Part shown: positions 59,626-64,000 of the stretch, piece by piece
How positions within the stretch are numbered: the first letter of the stretch is position 1
How the letters are laid out: each line of letters begins with the position of its first letter
NCBI RefSeq assembly: GCF_024347435.1
Contig: NZ_AP025480.1
Coordinates: 682,001-746,000 of the forward strand
Length of the DNA: 64,000 nucleotides
Direction: 5' to 3'
DNA from: Vibrio cyclitrophicus
GTDB lineage: Bacteria; Pseudomonadota; Gammaproteobacteria; Enterobacterales; Vibrionaceae
Notes under the pieces: model-generated
What the model saw: the letters and a program-made list of their open reading frames with translations, nothing else
Database searches by the model: none
Told to the model about the DNA's origin: nothing
Translations under genes and position numbers: made by a program

Positions 59626-60713
59626 AACACGTACTACTTTATTGTCGCTCTGGTTTTGAAAAAGAATGTGCTGGCGAAATTCAAGACAAGGCAACACAAC
59701 TGGAAGTGTTTGGTTTTCCTCGCCTAAAGAACAATACAGGCTTTGTATTGTTCGAATGCTATCAAGCAGGTGAAGCAGATAAGTTGATCAAAGAGGTCGA
59801 CTTCCAATCTCTGATCTTTGCTCGTCAAATGATCGCGGTAGCGGTTGAAATCAAAGACCTGCCAACCGATGACCGTATCTCTCCAATTCTTGAGGCGCTT
59901 TCTGAGAAAGAAGGTTTCCCACGTTGTGGCGATATCCGAATTGAAACGCCAGACACCAATGAAGCGAAAGAGCTTTTGAAATTCTGCCGTAAGTTTACTG
60001 TGCCAATGCGTCAAGCTATGCGTGGTAAAGGCCTGATGACAGCGAAAGACAATGTTAAAAAGCCTGTGCTGCACTTATGTTTTATCGCTCCGGGTCACTG
60101 TTTTATTGGTTACTCTTACCCAACCAACAACTCACAGTTCTTCATGGGCATTCCTCGTTTGAAATTCCCATCAGATGCACCAAGCCGTTCTACATTGAAG
60201 CTAGAAGAAGCATTCCACGTATTCATCCCTCGTGATGAGTGGGACGAGCGTCTGGCTCCGGGCATGTGGGGCGTAGATCTAGGTGCGTGTCCAGGTGGTT
60301 GGACTTACCAATTGGTTAAGCGTTCTATGTTTGTTCACTGTGTTGATAACGGTATGATGGCAGATAGCCTTATGGAAACGGGTCAAATTAAGCACCACAT
60401 GGTAGATGGCTTTAAATTCGAACCTGACCGTAAGAACGTGACTTGGATTATCTGTGATATGGTTGAGAAGCCAGCTCGTGTTGCTCACTTGATGGGTGAG
60501 TGGATTATCAAAGGCTGGGCGAAAGAAGCACTGTTCAACCTTAAACTGCCAATGAAAGGCCGTTACGATGAAGTACTGCAAGATATCGAGAACCTAAAAC
60601 AGTTTCTGATTGATAACAAAGTTAAATTCAAGATGCAGGCGAAGCACCTTTACCATGATCGCGAAGAGATCACGGTTCACATTCAGTCACTTTCGAATAT
60701 CTCACCGTACTAA
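59622..60713 (+). CDS. rlmM: 23S rRNA (cytidine-2'-O) methyltransferase RlmM
   Basis: A 363-residue SAM-dependent methyltransferase (E. coli 366) that modifies C2498 of 23S rRNA. An N-terminal THUMP domain precedes the Rossmann domain, whose SAM motif is [15 protein letters not shown] near residue 221; the catalytic tetrad K-D-K-H fold follows with [14 protein letters not shown] 59622 is taken as start, overlapping the DUF423 stop (GTGA); the longer frame upstream is not RlmM-like. Last of the gcvA-hydrolase-DUF423-rlmM chain. Confidence 0.94.
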   Translation: MKHVLLYCRSGFEKECAGEIQDKATQLEVFGFPRLKNNTGFVLFECYQAGEADKLIKEVDFQSLIFARQMIAVAVEIKDLPTDDRISPILEALSEKEGFPRCGDIRIETPDTNEAKELLKFCRKFTVPMRQAMRGKGLMTAKDNVKKPVLHLCFIAPGHCFIGYSYPTNNSQFFMGIPRLKFPSDAPSRSTLKLEEAFHVFIPRDEWDERLAPGMWGVDLGACPGGWTYQLVKRSMFVHCVDNGMMADSLMETGQIKHHMVDGFKFEPDRKNVTWIICDMVEKPARVAHLMGEWIIKGWAKEALFNLKLPMKGRYDEVLQDIENLKQFLIDNKVKFKMQAKHLYHDREEITVHIQSLSNISPY

Positions 60714-60742
60714 TATTTTCATTAGTATGTCAGTGATAAAGA

Positions 60743-60769
60743 AAATGCTCCTTTAAGGGGCATTTTTTG
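60743..60769. terminator. Bidirectional terminator
   Basis: AAATGCTCC/GGGGCATTT stem (one G-U) with T-run between the convergent rlmM and xni genes. Confidence 0.8.
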
Positions 60770-60794
60770 TATCTGCTCATCGCATTATCGGGAG

Positions 60795-61568
60795 TTAAGA
60801 ATGAGCTTCGTAGCGAATGTCTTGAAGATTGAAGCCCAAATCTATATCAGTTTTTAGAGCTGAAACCAACTTGCACACTCGTGCGGATTCGATGTGTTCA
60901 TCGAACTTCTTACGATATTTTTTAGGTAAATCTTCAGCTAGGAATGCGGCTTCAATATCGGGATAAGTCGTTAAGATCTCTTTGGCTGCTTTTGGTCCCA
61001 CGCCTGGGATCCCAGGTACTTGGCTTGAACTAACGCCCGTTAATCCCCAGTAATCTGCAAGTTGCTCTGGTTTTACGCCGAACTCAGCTTCGATAAAGGG
61101 CTTATCTAACCAGCGATGTTGGAAGTAATCGCGGATCTGTAGTGTAGGTGATAACAGTTGGCAGTAACCTTTATCGGTAGAGATTATCGTAACTTTTTCA
61201 CCATGGTCAGCCACTTTTTTTGCGAGTGTTGCTACTAAGTCATCAGCTTCATCGCCATCAGATAACAGCGAATCAATACCTAATTCCCACCAAGCTTGTT
61301 GGATAGCATCGAGGCCTTTCAGTAATGGCTCAGGCATTGGCTTTCGGTTTTGTTTATAGGCAGGAAGGACTTCTGCACGCCAGCCCCGATCTTGTAAGTG
61401 GTGATCGAATACCGCGATGATGTGAGTTGGTTTAGATTCCGCAAGAATCTTATTAAGAGTACGAGTCGTGGTAGTGATGGTTCTTGCTATATCGGTTGGA
61501 TCCGGCTGAACTGAGTGAACGCGTCGGATTAGGTTCAAGGCATCGATAATAACAAGATGGATAGACAT
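60795..61568 (-). CDS. xni: Flap endonuclease-like protein Xni
   Basis: A 257-residue protein of the 5'-3' exonuclease/FEN superfamily, a relative of the Pol I N-terminal domain (E. coli Xni 251 residues). The acidic metal sites DALNLIRR near residue 9 and DGDEADDLVATLA near residue 103 are present, with a helix-three-turn-helix GVSSSQVPGIPGVGPKAA near residue 180. Like other Xni proteins it keeps only part of the acidic set of Pol I, fitting a single-metal-site flap nuclease. Confidence 0.92.
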   Translation of the reverse strand: MSIHLVIIDALNLIRRVHSVQPDPTDIARTITTTTRTLNKILAESKPTHIIAVFDHHLQDRGWRAEVLPAYKQNRKPMPEPLLKGLDAIQQAWWELGIDSLLSDGDEADDLVATLAKKVADHGEKVTIISTDKGYCQLLSPTLQIRDYFQHRWLDKPFIEAEFGVKPEQLADYWGLTGVSSSQVPGIPGVGPKAAKEILTTYPDIEAAFLAEDLPKKYRKKFDEHIESARVCKLVSALKTDIDLGFNLQDIRYEAHS

Positions 61569-61592
61569 AAGTTTCCACTAAATAGGCAATAA

Positions 61593-61615
61593 ATAAGGGG
61601 CTGCTAGCCCCTTAT
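61593..61615 (-). terminator. Stem-loop between ppnN and xni
   Basis: A 10-bp perfect stem ATAAGGGGCT/AGCCCCTTAT with a 3-nt loop, 25 bp before xni and about 100 bp after ppnN, followed on the minus strand by TTATTTATT. A partial terminator is likely. Confidence 0.6.
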
Positions 61616-61713
61616 AGTAACGTATCACTTGGTGAGTTGAAACGCTGGTGACGTAAACGTCATGACTTGTTTAGCTTTATGCTTACGGCTTTGTTATCAG
61701 TCAGATATTATCA

Positions 61714-63078
61714 TCAGCTGCTTGGCGCAATTTTATAACAAGGAACGTAGTCGGTACCACCCGGCAGTTTCATTCGATCTTGTTCAACAAAATCATTTAG
61801 CAGTTGATCCATCTTAGTCATCAACTCTTTGTCGCCATCAATGAGGAATGGCCCATGCTTCTCAATCTCCAGAATACCTTCGGCTTTGACGTTACCTGCC
61901 ACAATACCTGAGAACGCTTTACGTAAATTCGCAGCAAGGCTCTCTGTTTTCTGATCCATGTGCAGATCGAGTGCCGCCATAGATTCGTGAGTAGGGTCGA
62001 AGGGGAGTTGGAACTCAGGCTCAATATGCAGTGACCAGTTGTAGCTGTAAGCATCGCCTGTTTCTTTACGGTGAGAGCGTACATCTGGCATTGCTTGCTT
62101 CATAATTTTCGCAGCACGTGCTGGATCATCAATGACAATTTCATAGTGCTTTTGCGCTTCTTCACCCAATGTTTCACCAATGAACTTATCAATTGAACGG
62201 AAGTAAGCCTCGCTCTCTTTAGAGCCAGTTAGAACGATAGGCATCGGTTGGTCTGCGTTGTTTGGGTGCATCATGATACCTAGGATGTACAGCAGTTCTT
62301 CGGCGGTTCCTGGGCCTCCAGGGAAGATTATGATGCCATGTGCCATACGAACAAACGCTTCAAGACGTTTCTCGATATCGGGCATGATCACCAGTTCGTT
62401 CACTATCGGGTTTGGTGGCTCAGCCGCAATGATTGATGGTTCAGTTAACCCTAAATAACGATGTTCAGTATAGCGCTGCTTAGCGTGACCAATAGCCGCA
62501 CCTTTCATTGGCCCTTCCATCGCACCTGGTCCACAACCCGTACAGATGTTGAGTTCACGTAGGCCAAGTTCATTACCGACTTCGCGAGTATATTGGTATT
62601 CAGTGGCATTAATTGAGTGACCACCCCAGCACACGATCAGGTTCGGCTCAATGCCGGGTGTGAGTGCTCCTGCGTTTCTCAAAATACCAAACACAAGATT
62701 GGTGATGTGAGTTGCGTTGGTGAGGTTAAGCCTTTGGTTATCGGCCAAGTGCATGTTGACGTAGACAATGTCACGCAGCACTGAGAATAGATGTTCTTGA
62801 ATACCCTTGATGATTTCACCGTCGACAAAGGCATGCTCTGGTGGGTTGCTTAGTTCGAGCTTGATACCACGCTCACGACGCACCACTTCAACATCAAATG
62901 ACTGATACTTGTCGAGCAATTCTTTGGAGTTGTCGGTGTGGCTACCCGAGTTCAGTACCGCTAACGTACAGTTACGATACAGTTGGTACAGATCACTAGA
63001 TGCGGTTTTTTTAAGACGCTCAACTTCAAGTTGAGAGAGTAAATCCATGCTACCGGCAGGGCTGATATGAGTGATCAT
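61714..63078 (-). CDS. ppnN: Nucleotide 5'-monophosphate nucleosidase PpnN
   Basis: A 454-residue protein, equal in length to E. coli PpnN (YgdH), which cleaves nucleoside monophosphates to base and ribose 5-phosphate and is stimulated by (p)ppGpp in E. coli. The central LOG-like Rossmann domain has [16 protein letters not shown] and [16 protein letters not shown]; the ppGpp-binding flanks are N- and C-terminal. ATG 63078 with AAGGAGG is preferred over an ATG 23 codons upstream. It may feed bases to the salvage genes. Confidence 0.94.
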   Translation of the reverse strand: MITHISPAGSMDLLSQLEVERLKKTASSDLYQLYRNCTLAVLNSGSHTDNSKELLDKYQSFDVEVVRRERGIKLELSNPPEHAFVDGEIIKGIQEHLFSVLRDIVYVNMHLADNQRLNLTNATHITNLVFGILRNAGALTPGIEPNLIVCWGGHSINATEYQYTREVGNELGLRELNICTGCGPGAMEGPMKGAAIGHAKQRYTEHRYLGLTEPSIIAAEPPNPIVNELVIMPDIEKRLEAFVRMAHGIIIFPGGPGTAEELLYILGIMMHPNNADQPMPIVLTGSKESEAYFRSIDKFIGETLGEEAQKHYEIVIDDPARAAKIMKQAMPDVRSHRKETGDAYSYNWSLHIEPEFQLPFDPTHESMAALDLHMDQKTESLAANLRKAFSGIVAGNVKAEGILEIEKHGPFLIDGDKELMTKMDQLLNDFVEQDRMKLPGGTDYVPCYKIAPSS

Positions 63079-63390
63079 AGTGCCTCCTTGTTGAGAAGAG
63101 CAGAGGCGACTTTTGAAGTGACCCTCTGGCTCGAGAGTGAGAAGCAAACGTTGAAAGTGTTTGGTTAAAGGTGAGAAGAGTTAACCAGACGAAACGGTTA
63201 CGACAGCGTTGCTTTATGGATTGTATGGAATTGCTTAAGGGCTAATATCGAGTTGCTTAAGATCTTATAAACAGCATGACTTGTCAAGAATGCTTGTTAA
63301 GCGAATGTTAATCATAAGCTTAGCAAACATTGAGGGAATTGGTATGTGATAAGTATTTGAAAAAAAGAAATAAATTAAATCAGGCCTAGT

Positions 63391-64000
63391 TTAATTCCAA
63401 ACCAATTGGTTAGTACCACGTTGTTTGGCTTTGTTTAGCGTTTTATTGAGTCGCTCTAGTACTTCTTCAGGTGTATCTGACTCTTTGAATTGAGTACTTG
63501 CTGCACACAAAGTAATCGTGATTTGTTGGTCACGGAACTTAAAAGGTAAACGGCTGACTTGAGTCTGGATGTTTTGAATTACCTGGTGGCAATATTCATC
63601 CGTTTGCTCTGGTAATAACAAGATAAATTCCTCACCAGAAAAACGAGCCACACTATCGGTAGCGCCGGTCTCTTTGGTGATGGTTCTTGCGATAATTTTG
63701 AGTGCTTTGTCACCCGCTGTATAACCAAAACTATCATTGATGGCTTTGAAATTGTCGATGTCGAGCAGTACAACACGCAGTGAGTGTTGCGCGCGAATCC
63801 AACGGCGGTATTCAAGTTCTAAGCGATCGGTAAAGGCGGTACGATTGTAGACCTTGGTGAGCGGGTCAAGCAACATACGCTGAGCCTGATCTTCTAAACG
63901 CTTTCGATAGTCTTGAGTCACTTCATAGAGCGAGTCTAACTGAGTTTTCCCGTAATTCATTCTCTCTATCAGAGCTTGTTCTTTTTGCTCTGCATGATTC
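63391..64000 (-). CDS. GGDEF-domain diguanylate cyclase, 3' part only
   Basis: The C-terminal part of a GGDEF protein; the frame is open beyond the window edge. Upstream of the domain lies a coiled-coil-like stretch. The domain starts at DPLTKVYNRTAFTDRL and has the active-site loop RFSGEEFILLLP, an SGEEF variant that is active in some cyclases. The RxxD inhibitory site is missing (GATD at that place). It should make cyclic di-GMP, but the sensor half is not visible. Confidence 0.85.
   Translation of the reverse strand, partial: NHAEQKEQALIERMNYGKTQLDSLYEVTQDYRKRLEDQAQRMLLDPLTKVYNRTAFTDRLELEYRRWIRAQHSLRVVLLDIDNFKAINDSFGYTAGDKALKIIARTITKETGATDSVARFSGEEFILLLPEQTDEYCHQVIQNIQTQVSRLPFKFRDQQITITLCAASTQFKESDTPEEVLERLNKTLNKAKQRGTNQLVWN

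Overview
This window looks like chromosome I of a Vibrio, probably a close relative of the Vibrio splendidus clade. The evidence is the PomA/PomB sodium-type flagellar stator, the galETKM block with a GalR-type repressor, the frsA-crl-proBA and nrdR-ribD-ribE-ribBX-ribH-nusB-thiL-pgpA blocks, the dxs-ispA-xseB cluster and the gcvA-DUF423-rlmM order. The species assignment is inference from gene content and protein similarity remembered from family members; no search was run.

Region 1 (1-4680): a long-chain acyl-CoA synthetase-like AMP ligase, a very short AraC-type regulator whose frame is open upstream without a start codon, a ChrA-type transporter and a divergent LysR regulator. A structured stretch ending in an intrinsic terminator (about 4521-4680) may be a small RNA or the lysR 3' UTR.

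Region 2 (4690-27690): a 23-kb galactoside and galactose utilisation island. It holds a LacI-family repressor facing a GH36 alpha-galactosidase and its SSS sodium symporter, a MATE exporter, a carbohydrate ABC importer (ATPase divergent from two permeases and a binding protein), a LacZ beta-galactosidase, an EbgR repressor, galE-galT-galK-galM and galR. A 16/16 GalR operator lies before galE and near-matches lie before galR and in the ABC importer promoter, so GalR probably ties uptake to the Leloir pathway. The region also shows decay: the ABC binding protein gene is frameshifted, and only a relic of ebgA remains, fused to the tail of what looks like a membrane transporter, downstream of an intact ebgR. 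Two related palindromic repeats sit between galE/galT and galT/galK.

Region 3 (27700-36650): a frameshifted CsaA-like tRNA-binding protein gene, a gamma-glutamylcyclotransferase-like protein, NnrS, an adenine-deaminase-type enzyme, DUF3622 and DUF3332 proteins, an aspartoacylase-family protein and pepD, followed by a 1-kb gap. The gap contains a promoter, a 28-codon ORF with a strong Shine-Dalgarno sequence and a terminator, together a candidate small gene.

Region 4 (36650-49650): a purine permease behind a PurR-box match, then gpt, frsA, crl, proB, proA, nrdR, the riboflavin genes, nusB, thiL and pgpA, in an order close to that of E. coli. The RibB protein is a RibBX-type hybrid whose GTP cyclohydrolase II domain lacks the zinc cysteines.

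Region 5 (49690-64000): an ABM-domain protein, dxs-ispA-xseB, pomAB behind a sigma-28-type promoter, thiI, the GcvB small RNA divergent from gcvA, an alpha/beta hydrolase, DUF423, rlmM, xni, ppnN and the 3' part of a GGDEF protein cut by the window edge.
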